Assembly: GCF_032854445.1 (NCBI RefSeq)
Contig: NC_088306.1
Coordinates: forward strand, 16,215,764-16,279,763
Direction of reading: 5' to 3'
DNA length: 64,000 bases
Origin: Liolophura sinensis
Lineage: Eukaryota > Mollusca > Polyplacophora > Chitonida > Chitonidae
Positions 46,289-58,740 of this stretch are shown piece by piece; position 1 is the stretch's first letter; every line of letters starts with the position of its first letter. Below the pieces are notes generated by a model that saw only the letters and a list, made by a program, of their open reading frames with translations, searched no databases and had not been told where the DNA came from. Both the position numbers and the translations under genes were made by a program.

Positions 46289-46652
46289 ACCGGCCCGGAT
46301 AGCACAGTTGGTAGAGCGTCCGCTTCGGGACTGGTAGATCCAGGATCAATCCTTGATCGAGTCACACCTAAGACTTTAAAAGAGGAAGTTGTAACTTCCT
46401 TGTTTGGCGTTCAGCATGAAGGGGATAGTGCAACGACTGGTTGACCCGTATCAGTATAATGGCTCGGGCGGGGCGGCTTACTTGCCTTCGGTAAGTCGTC
46501 TCAGTGAAGCAGCACTAAATAAAAGAGCGGTGGAAATCCGTCCTGCAACAAGGAGACACATTACACGTGCATGCACCCTAAGGATTCCTTCGTCGTCATA
46601 TGACTGAAAAATTGTTGAGTACGACGTTAAACCCCAAGCACTCACTCACTCA
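46289..46652 (+). repeat. Full-length SINE family 2, young copy
   Basis: Direct repeats TTCAATACTGAA at 46277-46288 and 46653-46664 bound the element. It opens CCGGCCCGGATAGCACAG with tRNA boxes A (TTGGTAGAGCG) and B (GGATCAATCC), and ends ACGTTAAACCCCAAGCACTC. It is close to identical with the copy at 36112-36474. Confidence 0.92.
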
Positions 46653-47524
46653 TTCAATACTGAAGTCCATAAACTGATTTGAATACCAATGTGATAAATC
46701 TATGTTTTAATAACATAAACGCTTCAGGGATTTGCAAAAGGCATGTTGGCTCTGTCTTTGTGGTTCCAGTGCTTTGACAACACATGTAAATATACAGCAT
46801 GTAAACAGGGAATTTCAAGTGGTAAAGAACAGCAGTTGTTGTGAAGTTTCAAAGATGTGTAGGGCTATTAGAGCGGGTAATGTGAACAACCTGGTACAGC
46901 TCATCTTAAAATGTTCACGCCTTAAGATGGATAACTTACTTACGATTCTTCTTCCCTCACACAGCGTTTTTGTTGACCATGTAGTGATTGGTTATCTAAA
47001 AACGTAGCCACTCGCTTAAGGCAGATGTTTTGAGTGATATAGCTGCGGCAGATTGCCATGCTTCTGCCTGGAAATATTAATGAAACAAGGTCAGTGGGCT
47101 AGTGGCCAGCAAAACTACCAGGATCTCTTTTTAAAAAGCATGTTCCTATTTCTTGAAATTTAAGGATCTGCCCCCCACCTGAAAAAGCCCCCCCCCCCCC
47201 AAAATAACTAAAAATATAAATTCTCGCTGAGAAAAACAGGTTTTTTTCTGTTTTTGAAAAGGGAGAAATTTAAGGTAATGTCAGATTTATTCTAAGTGGT
47301 GTGTATAATTTTCTATTAATTCAAGGAACAGGTTCTTTCTATTTGTTTTGTTCTTTTTTTTGGGGGGGGGGGGGAAACAAGCTTTTCTGACTAATCATTG
47401 ATTAGACATATTTAATGTCTAACATCAGTTTATTTTTAAATTTGTAAATAACCATACAAGAAGTCATTTTATAAAAATGGTTTTTAAAAGTTTTTGTAAT
47501 GAATCAAACTATGATTTTTGTACA

Positions 47525-47579
47525 GAATCCGAAAATCCGAAAGAACTGTTGTACAGCTTACATGTAGTGCAAACTCAGG
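47525..47579 (+). other. Splice-bounded segment of unknown meaning
   Basis: A TTTTTGTACAG acceptor and a CTCAG|GTGAGT donor flank 55 nt that are open in two of three frames. The phase-0 frame needed to continue the anosmin-like first exon contains a stop, so it is not its direct next exon. It may be a chance pair of splice-like motifs. Confidence 0.15.
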
Positions 47580-48454
47580 TGAGTAAAATCTCAAAGAGGT
47601 AGTTTCAAACTGAAGGTAGGCAAACCCCACCAAGATTAGTGTAGATTTTTTCAGAAGTTGGAGTGCTTACACACATTACCAGATAAACTCTCTCATTTGT
47701 AAATGATGATAAAATTAGTGCCGGCATTCCCATCTGACAATTCTGTAGACAGTAGCTCCGTGAAAATTGCACTCTCTGGCAACCACACCCACTTTCTCCC
47801 TGATTGGCAACTCAAGTTGTTTTGGCCGGAACACAAATTTTCTTAATTAACCCTGGAAGCCAGTATTAATTGAAGATGGAAGAGGGTATTAGGGTGAAAC
47901 TGGTATATTTTTCCGACCCCTTTATAACCAACCCTGTCACCATTTTGTACAAGTGCGTAGGTTGAAAAAGAAAACATTTGGATCATGGGTCGGATGTTAA
48001 TACCTCTTAATCAAATTTGCAATGACTGTTTTCCTTTTTTGAGCTTGAATGTGTTGTGGGCAGAAAAAGAAAGGCTTCCTCATGTGGTGTAGCTTTTCTC
48101 ATTGCCACATACATTTTAACGGGAATTTTTTGGCGTAGGTTCTTAAACTGCTTGTCAGGGGTCGAAAGAGGCGGCATTCCAAGCCTTGAAGAGCTCGTGC
48201 CAGCTGTCCAAATTTCCACGTGCCACTGATGTTTTTTTGGCCACAGAATCTCCCACCTTGTGTGGCCACACGCCACGGTTTTGTATGTTTTGTGCGTTCT
48301 TTGGCGAGAGGTTTCACTTACTACATGTCACCCCATTACTTCATGCTAGGCGATCTCTTCAGAGTCGTGTGCACAACATAAATTCCTTCCATACCGTAGC
48401 ACCTGTTGAGCTTTGTAATAAGTGTGCATGTTTCTTTTCCACTTCTCTCTGATT

Positions 48455-50250
48455 TCTGTTAATCCTTGAGAGAGCCAAATGAATCTGTTAGTAGTGTTTC
48501 TTCTTCACTTCTTACTTCACTCTCAGAAAATAAAGTATTATGGTTATTATATTTTTTAATTCCTTGTGACAGCTGGCTAAGTGTTCTGTGTTTCTTCACC
48601 ACTGACTCGGGCTCGTTAATGGGTCGGGCAGGGTGGCTTACTTGCCTTCGGTAAGTTGTCTCAGTGAAGCAGCAATATAGATAAGATGGATAAGGTGGAA
48701 ATCCGTCCCTCAACAAGAACATGCACTCTTAGGAACTACTTTGTTATCATATGACTGAAAAATTAAGTACGACATTAAACCCCAAGCACTCGCTCACTCA
48801 CTCTTTACCACTGCTCTCTGATATCTGTTGATCCTTGTGAAGGCTGGCTCAGTGTGTTGTGTTTCTTGACCACTTCTCCGTGATATCTGTTGATCCTTGT
48901 GAGAGCTGGCTCAGTGTGTTGTGTTTCTTGAGCCCTTCTTCCTGATATCTGTTGATCCTTGTGAGGGCTGGCTCAGTGTGTTGTGTTTCTTGACCACTAC
49001 TCCGTGATATCTGCTGCTCCTTGTGAGAGCTGGCTCAGTGTGTCATGTTTCTTGACCACTGCTCTCTGATATCTGTTGATCCTTGTGAAGGCTGGCTCAG
49101 TGTGTTGTGTTTCTTGACCACTACTCCGTGATATCTGTTGATCCTTGTGAGAGCTGGCTCAGCGTGTTGTATTTCTTGACCACTTCTCCGTGATATCTGT
49201 TGATCCTTGTGAGAGCTGGCTCAGTGTGTTGTGTTTCTTGACCATTTCTCCGTGATATCTGTTGATCCTTGTGAGAGCTGGCTCAGTGTGTTGTGTTTCT
49301 TAAGCCCTTCTTCCTGATATCTGTTGATCCTAGTGAGGGCTGGCTCATTGTGTTGTGTTTCTTGACCACTTCTCCGTGATATCTGTTGATCCTTGTGAGA
49401 GCTGGCTCAGTGTGTTGTGTTTCTTGAGCCCTTCTTCCTGATATCTGTTGATCCTTGTGAGAGCTGGCTCAGTGGTGTTGTGTTTCTTGAGCCCTTCTTC
49501 CTGATATCTGTTGATCCTAGTGAGGGCTGGCTCATTGTGTTGTGTTTCATGGCCACTTCTTCCTGATATCTGCTGCTCCTTGTGAGAGCTGGCTCAGTGT
49601 GTTTATGTTTCTTGACCACTTCTCTGTGATATCTGTTGATGCTTGTGAGAGCTGGCTCAGTGTGTGTGTTTCTTGACCACTTCTTCCTGAATCTGTTGAT
49701 CCTTGTGAGAGCTGGCTCAGTGTGTTATGTTTCTTGACCACTTCTCTGTGATATATGTTGATCCTTGTGAGAGCTGGCTCAGTGTGTTATGTTTCTTGAC
49801 CACTTCTCTGTGATATATGTTGATCCTTGTGAGAGCTGGCTCAGTGTGTTATGTTTCTTGACCACTTCTCTGTGATATATGTTGATCCTTGTGAGAGCTG
49901 GCTCAGTGTGTTGTGTTTCTTGACCACTTCTTTGTGATATCTGTTTATCCTTGTGAGAGCTGGCTCAGTGTGTTGTGTTTCTTGACCACTTCTCTGTGAT
50001 ATCTGTTGATCCTTGTGAGAGCTGGCTCAGTGTGTTGTGTTTCTTGACCACTTCTCTGTGATATATGTTGATCCTTGTGAGAGCTGGCTCAGTGTGTTAT
50101 GTTTCTTGACCACTTCTCTGTGATATATGTTGATCCTTGTGAGAGCTGGCTCAGTGTGTTGTGTTTCTTGACCACTTCTCTGTGATATATGTTGATCCTT
50201 GTGAGAGCTGGCTCAGTGTGTTGTGTTTCTTGACCACTTCTTTGATATCT
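48455..50250. repeat. 62-bp minisatellite, about 23 copies, interrupted by a SINE
   Basis: Units contain GATATCTGTTGATCCTTGTG, AGAGCTGGCTCAGTGTG and TGTTTCTTGACCACTTCTC. Diverged units at 48455-48605 lie left of a family 2 SINE fragment. The main array follows from 48806. Variants with GAGCCCTTCTTCC form a second subtype. Confidence 0.92.
48613..48806 (+). repeat. SINE family 2, 5'-truncated, inside the 62-bp array
   Basis: From TGGGTCGGGCAGGGTGGC via GTAAGTTGTCTCAGTGAAGC to ACCCCAAGCACTCGCTCACT. Array units lie on both sides. Confidence 0.8.
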
Positions 50251-50289
50251 TCTGTTTGCTGGCATGTTGGTTTCTCTTCTGCTTCTACT

Positions 50290-50494
50290 GCAGTTCCTAG
50301 ATCTTTTTGCATGTTTATTCAAACATATTCTAAAGGCATTATTCTGGGTAGACTGATGAAATTATACTTTTTGTAAAGCTGCAAAATTGGCCAATCCAAC
50401 CAATGTAGTTTTGTCTCCAAAATCGAATTTAAAACGTGCCTAAATTCTACAAAAGTTTCTCTTCTATGTGCGAAAAAGATGAGGAAGTAGGGTA
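50290..50494 (+). repeat. TIR element, family B, next to the 62-bp array
   Basis: The interior motifs CTAAAGGCATTATTCTGGG, CCAATCCAACCAATGTAG and AAAGTTTCTCTTC match other copies. The right end GAAAAAGATGAGGAAGTAGGG is a decayed terminal repeat. Confidence 0.6.
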
Positions 50495-51884
50495 GTCTCA
50501 CTTCGGCTAGTGTCAAAGCCTGATCACATACCAGTTGTGCTCTTGTGTGCTCAACTCGCTCAAACATTATCTTTGATCAACAGGGCCAATTGAGGATATT
50601 GACCAGTGAGATTCTAGGCTTGACTCCAGCTCTTAATTTGCTGAATCTAGCTTTGGCTATTATTTCTAATCAGGAGGTTAAATATTAGTCAGTCACCTTT
50701 AAATGGGAAATGGTTCTCACAGGTACTCTGGCTTCCTCCATCCATATTAAACATGATTGTTTTCCCAGAATTTTGTTCACATTAATGCATAGTCTTCTCT
50801 TATTTGAATGTTTCTCCAGCCTCTAAGACGTAAGTTCTTTCAGAACAAATCAGAGGACCATTGGGTTTCTCCTGGACAATATTTGCCTTGTAGTCTCTTC
50901 CCTTTCCTGTCTCTCCTGTAAGTTTTTGAGAGTTACATTTATCTTGGAGTATATCTCTTCCAACATTATTTAGTGTATTCATTTAGGAAATATTTTCTGA
51001 TTAGTTTCTGCACACAATACATTCTCTGAGTTAAAGGGATGCAGCATTAATGCTGATTGGCTGTCAGTGGAGATAGGATTTCCTGGGTTAAATCATTTTT
51101 GATGGTCACTTTTGAATAAGTGTACCATACCTAAAATCCAGATGAGTCAAGGCAATGGGTATTGATTCTGTGTCCATTTAAGTTCATGAAACTACATGTA
51201 CAGTTGGTTTACTATAACAAGGTTATTTGGCACTTTGGCATGAGATTATAATAGTGCTTGTAATAGTGCTTGCTAAAGTGATGGTAATTATTAAGGTACT
51301 GTATCATGAACATGGTATCAAGAACCTTAATTAATGATCTCCTTATCTTTTTCCCCCATGTATACATGCTGAGAGTTTTTCATGAGCTATCTATCATATT
51401 CCCGGGATTTGCTCATTAGCAGATTTCCAGGTGTTCAGTGTACCTAAAGACATCATCAGGTCCTGGTGTATCTGTTCGCACTTAATCTATCATGTTGGCA
51501 TCACTTCTATTCGAGGAATCTACTAACACAAGGTGAGCATCTTTGAGTAGGGCCATCTGTCATGATATCCATAGTTCACTCTCTCATCTTCGTCTTTGAC
51601 CTCCAACACGTTGGTTAACATCCAATATATCTTTGCCTTTCGCGGACTTTACCTGTTGGTGCTTTTGTGTGGTCACCCTTGGTTGTACATAATATCTTCA
51701 ACAAAACTTAATCCGGTGCTTGTTTGCTGAAGACCGTTTTCTGGTCTTTGTAGAAACATCATCGTATAATACATGTACATGATACAGACTGAATGAGATT
51801 TTTGCTCACCCATAATTCTGCTTTTCTATTAGGAGAAGATTTGTCCATTTGAAAGGAAAGTTTATTTTGTTTGGACAATATAAT

Positions 51885-52047
51885 TGTATTTATTTATTTT
51901 ATTTATTTATTTGATTGGTGTTTTACGCCGTACTCAAGAATATTTCGCTTATACAATGGTGACCAGCATTTTGGTGGGTGGAAACTGGGCGTAGCCCAGA
52001 GGAAACCCACAACCATCCGCAGGTTGCTGCAGACCTTCCCACGTACG
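51885..52047 (-). repeat. SINE family 1, 5'-truncated with target-site duplication
   Basis: Direct repeats CAATATAAT at 51876-51884 and 52048-52056 bound the element. It ends on the plus strand at GACCTTCCCACGTACG, so the tRNA head was never copied. Confidence 0.8.
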
Positions 52048-53034
52048 CAATATAATATTCTTTGAATGGGATTTTATTTGCCTATATATTGCATTAATTG
52101 CTTAAATATTGCATAATTTGAATTACATGAAGATTTTTCACAGAAATGAAAAGGATGGAGACATTGATGTTCACATTTAAATCCTCTGCAGAGAAATAAA
52201 TACATGTAGCCTTATTATGGAAAGTCTGAGCCTAATTTTGTATTCTTGAAAAAGCAGTCGTGACTTGATTCAAAGCATGTGTAAAGTGGTGCTCTAGATA
52301 AGTTTGGCTTACACGGACATAAATATTAACACAGAGCCAGGATAAAATTTCGGCAGTATGCTTCAGTTTTAATGTTCAAGGGATCAATAAATATACTCCC
52401 TGGAGTCCTGCTGGCTGTATAGTAATATCAGCAAGTCTGTAGTGTTAGTGGTCAAAAGATGCAAGTTTTCCAGCAAGATTGAATTACATGTGGTATCACC
52501 CTGTGAAGATTTGCTTTTTCTTGGTTTGACATGTCCAGGGTAAATAGGCGTACAAACCTAAGTAATACAACACCATTACAGTGTAATGGACAAGCTTGTT
52601 TAGTTTCAGCTTGGAGATGTGGGAACCAGTGATAAGCAAAAAGGGAAGCCGCAAAATAATAAATGTTTACCCATCTGGACACAGATTGGCTGTGAAGAGG
52701 TACATCACTTGTCCAGATGTGTAAAAGTTCGGGAGTTTCCATCGTAATACCTAGCCACCTGGTGGTAAAAATGAGCAATGTTACATACCCAGATGGGCTC
52801 GTGGAGGGGGACTAAAAAGTGTAGTTGCTCTAAATTTTTTGCTCATCGGCTTAAATGATTCTAAAGGTTTGTTATACATTTCATGTCAACCAATGGTAGA
52901 CTGGAAAGTATGTCCTGAGATATATATCGATATTTGTTGCAAATATATTTATATTGCAACTGAATATTGATGCAATGTAGTAACTTGATTTTTTTTTTTG
53001 CTTGCTTATGCTAAAGTGTTTAACTGTATGTGAA

Positions 53035-53405
53035 AGTATCCTTATTACATGTATGTGCTTATTACTTGTGTATCCTTATTACGTTTATTTATTTGATTGG
53101 TGTTTTACGCCGTACTCAAGAATATTTCACTTATGCGACGGTGGCCAACATTATGGTGGGAGGAAACCAGGCAGAGCCCGGGGGAAACCCACGCCTTATT
53201 ACATGTGTATCCTTATTACTTGTGTATGCTTATTACTTGTGTATGCTTATTACTTGTGTATGCTTATTACTTGTGTATGCTTATTACTTGTGTATGCTTA
53301 TTACTTGTGTATGCTTATTACTTGTGTATGCTTATTACTTGTGTATCCTTATTACATGTGTATGCTTATAACTTATGTATGCTCATTACTTGTGTATCCT
53401 TATTA
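53035..53405. repeat. 17-bp minisatellite split by a SINE
   Basis: CTTATTACTTGTGTATG repeats about 12 times at 53195-53405. A few diverged units lie at 53035-53080 on the other side of a SINE fragment. Confidence 0.9.
53083..53194 (-). repeat. SINE family 1 fragment inside the 17-bp array
   Basis: TTTATTTATTTGATTGGTG to GCCCGGGGGAAACCCACG on the plus strand, flanked on both sides by CCTTATTAC units. The copy is strongly 5'-truncated. Confidence 0.8.
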
Positions 53406-53521
53406 CAAGATTATCCTTGATCAAGCTATACATGTAGCTCTAAAGATAATGGCATTGTTCAGTTGAATCATATGACAGCATTTGACATGCAGTTTGATTA
53501 TATAGTGAAGTCTTTTGTCTT

Positions 53522-53590
53522 TCCCCCCAAACATAGAGATCTTTCTCCCAAATGTAGAGATCTTTCTCCCAAATGTAAAGATCTTTCTAA
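53522..53590. repeat. 24-bp tandem repeat, three copies
   Basis: AGAGATCTTTCTCCCAAATGT with small changes in each unit. Confidence 0.85.
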
Positions 53591-56500
53591 TACCATGTAA
53601 TTACATAGGAAATTATATGATGGAGACTTATGTATATATGCATCTTTGGCATCAATGCCTATTTTGGTCATGTGTCATAGTTCACTCTTGTCATTATACT
53701 TCTGTTTTTAGTGTTAAGCTGCTTAATCTCGTTATACACAAGTAATTCGTAAAGTTTACTGCTACTTCAGAAAACAGTGAAGTTTAGAAATTCACCATTT
53801 TTAATATTATTAGAACATTTTAAACACAGACGCAGTTCAGATTTTTATCCCAGGACAGCAGTTTTATAAACATAGCACAACTATAGGATCTAGCTGTGAT
53901 GCCAGTTGGATGTGATGGGTAAAAAAATTTAGAATATTTATGGTAATGTATGGAGTGTTCTTATGGTGTTTAAGCCAAGGTAATGGCTTAGCAGAAGTCT
54001 CATCTTAGAGATATGTTAAGGATGTAACCATCTGAGTTGTCCAGGTGTGATACACTTAACCTACTATTTACTTACTTCGGAGTACTACATGGCGTGTAAA
54101 TGGAGATCAATTCCACCTCTGGACATCTGGCACCTTGCTCTTGAACCTTCCCCAAAATTCTGTCATGATCTTAATACTCAGCTGTGTAATATCTGTCAGT
54201 GTTCACTCTAGTAAGCAGTTGTAGATAAATGCAGTGTTAAATGTTTTTTTTTTTTCTTTCAAAAAGACGGTTGTTTTATTTATTTATTCTTTCGGATAGT
54301 GGGGAAGGTGGGTGTTTTTGGAGTTTATCAATATGGGGCATATATAATGAGTTAAAAATGTGTAAAAATTTCAGTCTTGAAAATTGATGCTGGTTGTTGT
54401 AAATCTTGTTGAAGTAGCCTAATATAGGTGAAAGTCTTAAAGAGAAAACATCAAGATAAAGTATAGGATTGTAAAGTAAGCACATGATCTTAACTTTTTT
54501 CAAAGTTGTATGAATCAGTGACATTAAGTAATAGATACCAGTGTGTTTATTTGGGTACAAATGCACACAAAAAGTTCAAACTTTTAAAATTTCAAAATTA
54601 GGATAGACATATTAAATGATAATGGTGACATATTGTAGATTTGTAAACCAGCCTTGATAACACACAGAACATTTATTTCACAGCGAGGGCATGATGATTG
54701 ATCTGTATGTGTTTGACATAAACAGACCCTGCCCCTGTCTCACCACACCTGTGGGGTGGAGGGAACAGTTACCTATGTTTTCAACCTTTACGCAGTTGTT
54801 CTCCTTTCTCTGTGACCTTGCCAAGTCTACCTGTCATGGGTAACCGCTAATTTGGCATCATCTTTCTTCCTGCCTGTGGTTTTCTTGAAATGCTCATGAA
54901 TGATGGAACCACGAACAACAGCAGCCTAGTAAGTTTACCTGGACCATTAAGACACTGGCTAGATTTTAGAAGTGTTGTCTGCTGCATGTCGGCAGCTGGT
55001 AGATATGTGTATATATGTGTATGCTGGCCGGTGTACACCTACATATAAGTCTAAAGCCCTTGATATATTTGTCAGGTATGTTCCATCCCAGGTTAACACT
55101 CTGTTTGTTTTGTTTGGCACGGGGCTAGAAATGAAGAGCTCCACATTGCCCTTTGGTCTCCAGTGACATTTTGTTCCACTATCTATAAGAAGATTGGGCT
55201 GCCAGTTTACTACATGAGCTCTCTAGTTGGCTCGCACTCCTGCATTTGATACACCTGGAATGGGGCGCTGCTGCGTAAACCTCATTCCTGCATTGTTTGG
55301 CTTAGCTAGTTTTTGATCCTTTGCAACAGGTTCCTGTAAATTGTTACTATGTCAGTCCGGGGTATCAAAAAAACCCCTCCTATACCGGGGTCATTCCGTA
55401 TCCGCATTATATTTAATTCACTGTCCGCTGGCTGTCCCAGAAGAATGAAGCTAAGCTGTAAACAGATTACTAGATATATATATATACATAGAAGCTCCCA
55501 CAGCCGGTAAAATTTGCTAATTGCTACATGAGGGCTTGTTCATAATTTTCATTGTGACCTTCACATTGATGGATTTGTTGAGAGAGAAAAAAACCTGGCA
55601 GGTATTTACGATAAACGCTGGGCATAGGGAGATCTCACACCTTTTCATTTACAGCTAGCCGTATAAGGTCATCTTCTAAACTCAAGGCTGCGCATTTTGA
55701 TCAAAGGTTTAGCCAGACTTTACACATTTGTCCTAACAATTTGTCTGCATGAGGCCGAAAGTGCATTTTTAGAGATGAATAAGGTTATAAAATACGGGGT
55801 TTTATTGTTGAAACTTTCATTTATCGAGTTGGAAGCAAACCTCAAAACACCATTCTTAGGTCAATACAACTTTCAGACACAGACAAAATGAGTACCTTAG
55901 TGATGGAAAAAATTTAGATCCATCAATTTAAGTTAATTAAACTAAAAGAATTATTGACATTTGATTCAAATATTAAAAGTGCTAAGTTTTAAGCTGTGCA
56001 CATTTATGTAGCTGTATGGTGACCTCAAAGCCAAAACTGAGTCTTTATAAATTACATATTTAATTTGTTATAGATATATACATGAGGTTAAGAAAAAAAT
56101 GATAAAAAAAAAGAAAATCAAAGTTTTCTGGAGCTTAAATGAACATGTGGGTGATTATTGATAATGTTTAGGTCCATGTGTTATTTGGAAACAGAAAAAA
56201 AAGTGGAGAAAAAGTACAAACCAGATTTTAACTGGTTTGTATCAAATTATTGATATAGGTTGCAATGCACTTAATTAAATGTACATGTGGCAAGTCAAAG
56301 TTGTGATGAAAAATGACATTCTGTGTCCCACGCATTACCTTCTCCATCTCTGTCGGAATGTGGACTGTATGCGCCTGGTGAACAAGAGTTCTGTGGTAGC
56401 CAGAGATGCTCTGTAATTATCGCGAGGAGTCTGGCCAGTGTGAAAATGCTCCAATCTTGATCTGCTGCTACACAGACAGCCAAGCATCAAAGCTTCTTCA

Positions 56501-57128
56501 TCAACCACACATCTCCATGGCTTGATTGAGGAAATGATGGGCTACCAGCTAAAAAGATAGCCCAAAAATAGGGGTATTTCTCTTCTCAATAAATCACCTG
56601 AAAATGGTCTACAGAGCACTTGGAACATGTACCAGTTCAACATGGAACTTTATTAAATATAAAAGAGCTGTGTATCTGGTACAGCTTCAAACAGCTTTTG
56701 GATCCCCCATAGCTTATAATGTGTGAATACTCGTGGAAAGCTTCTAGCCCCTTCTGTATCAAGGACAGGTATCAAAATTGCTAAGACGCCTGTATTTAGA
56801 AAGGGAAGAGGAGAAAGCCTGTTGAGCCCATAAATATTTAGTGCACATTTAACTGGGCATTAGAATTTTGAAAATGTTACTTCTTAAGAGATTATACGTG
56901 GTAGTGAGCAAAGTGGACAATTCTCCATTTAGAGAGGATCAAAGGCTCTAATATTAATTGGGCAGTGCCTGGCAAGTTGTGACCTCTTTAAAATCGGATT
57001 TCAGTCATATAATTTGTAAGCTGATATCCGTTTTATGTATTTGTTTATTTTTAAAGACTTTTTAAAGACTCCCCCCCCCCACTCAGTAAATCACTCCCCT
57101 TGACATATAGCTGACAATTAAACTTTCT

Positions 57129-57356
57129 GACTTACCTTAATTCTTCAACCTTTTCAACCACCACTGTGGCTAATAGTTTGAATCATTCTGAGAGAACTAT
57201 GGGGTGTAGAGAAATAAGTTTGTGCAGTTTTATGAAGCTTGCCTCTTTAGTGAAACAAGCAAATTATTTTTAGCATCATTTTCTGAATAATTCTATGCAT
57301 AAATTTCTGTGAAAAAAGTGGTTTAGTGGTAGAAAAGGTTGAAAATTTATGGTAAG
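57129..57356. repeat. TIR element, family A, complete
   Basis: CTTACCTTAATTCTTCAACC at the left and GTTGAAAATTTATGGTAAG at the right are terminal inverted repeats. No coding frame is inside. The second copy, truncated, is at 3363-3560. Confidence 0.7.
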
Positions 57357-58624
57357 TCCTTAAGTGTGTTTGTAAGTGAGCAATATGCAGTGTTTTGATG
57401 AGAATTGGCAATTTTTGATGATGTCAACTCAGTCAGCAATTGAGGCATTTTTAGTATACCCATTGGTTTTTTATCTTTCATTGAATTCCTTTCAAAGAAG
57501 CCAAATGATTGGTCAACATTGACCTTGCCAGGAAGGTCAGTAGAGATCATTGAACTGTTAAAATTAGAGCCTAAAGATATAAATATAATAGCTGCTTTTA
57601 TGTGATTTGATTTTTAAATCGAATTTGAGATGTTTCTGATCAAAATACGTAGTGAAACTGATACAACAAGCATATTGATGATGACCTACATATACACAAT
57701 TACAAAATATAAAGTCTTGATAGCAGTGAGTTTTACAGGAGTGGTACCTACTGAAGAGATAAGCCAATGTGTTGTTTTGTTTGACTACAGTTATGTTTTC
57801 CTCATTAATACCTGATAAAAATGTTTTGGTTTGGTACGTAGCTTAGAAGAAACAGTCTCAAGCTCCTTGGCCGGTCTGGGGGCATCTGAAATTCTCCTTC
57901 ACAGGCAACAGTTAATGACATCTGACATGAAATGCCAAGAAAATGTTTCATCAACTTAAGATATTACAGACTTGGGTATATGTAACCCTTGTCTTTGAAG
58001 ATTTTCTTTCTTCACTGGGTGGGCTTTTAATGCATAATTTTATTTTTGTAATACAACGTTTTATCTGTAAATCTAGAGATTTTATAGTTTCTTCTGAACT
58101 CCCCCGCTTTCCATGGTAGGGTGTACTTTAGAAACCAAGAAAAATGGAAGGATTGCATGACTTCAAGATTTTGAGATTTTGGTTCCCTGGATTGTTTGCT
58201 TCTTATCAACTTCATTGTCAGGAATAAATGGTATTAAAAATCCAATGAAATCAATGTATCCCTAGGGCCCTGCTAGATTTCCTCCTGGTGTCAGCCTGAA
58301 TGATTTCATATACATGTAGGTGCATAATTCTTAGTTAATCACCAAAACCCAATCCACTGAAAAAAAAACAACAAAAACAACAACGACAACAACAAAGAAA
58401 TGAAATGTTGAATTAATTTGGGATGTGGATCTAAACGAAATGAGAAATAAAGATACAGATTTTTGTGTGGATTTAATGCGATTAGCACACAAAAGATTTC
58501 TGTCCTCTACACACATGCTTAAATCTGTGTCTGTTTTGTATTAATCTACTGTATGATGATTTAGTTTAATTTATCACTTTAGGGAAGTAAAGTGGTTTCC
58601 AGTTGAGGTTTACAACTATTATTG

Positions 58625-58740
58625 CTTTGGTACTTAAACACATTTGCTTTACACTTAAACACATTTGCTTTACACTTAAACACATTTGCTTTACACTTAA
58701 ACACATTTGCTTTGGAACTAAAACACTTAGTTATTAAATA
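58625..58740. repeat. 21-bp minisatellite
   Basis: Four to five units of AACACATTTGCTTTACACTT, with a decayed unit at each end. Confidence 0.92.

Noticed and set aside
48007..48317. Overlapping minus-strand frames resembling a zinc-ribbon transposase tail
   Set aside because: Cysteine spacing does not fit piggyBac or another named family, and the frame is broken. It is too weak to call.
52452..52778. 108-codon minus-strand frame
   Set aside because: No similarity recognised, no splice or promoter context. It is consistent with chance in a 23-kb intron.
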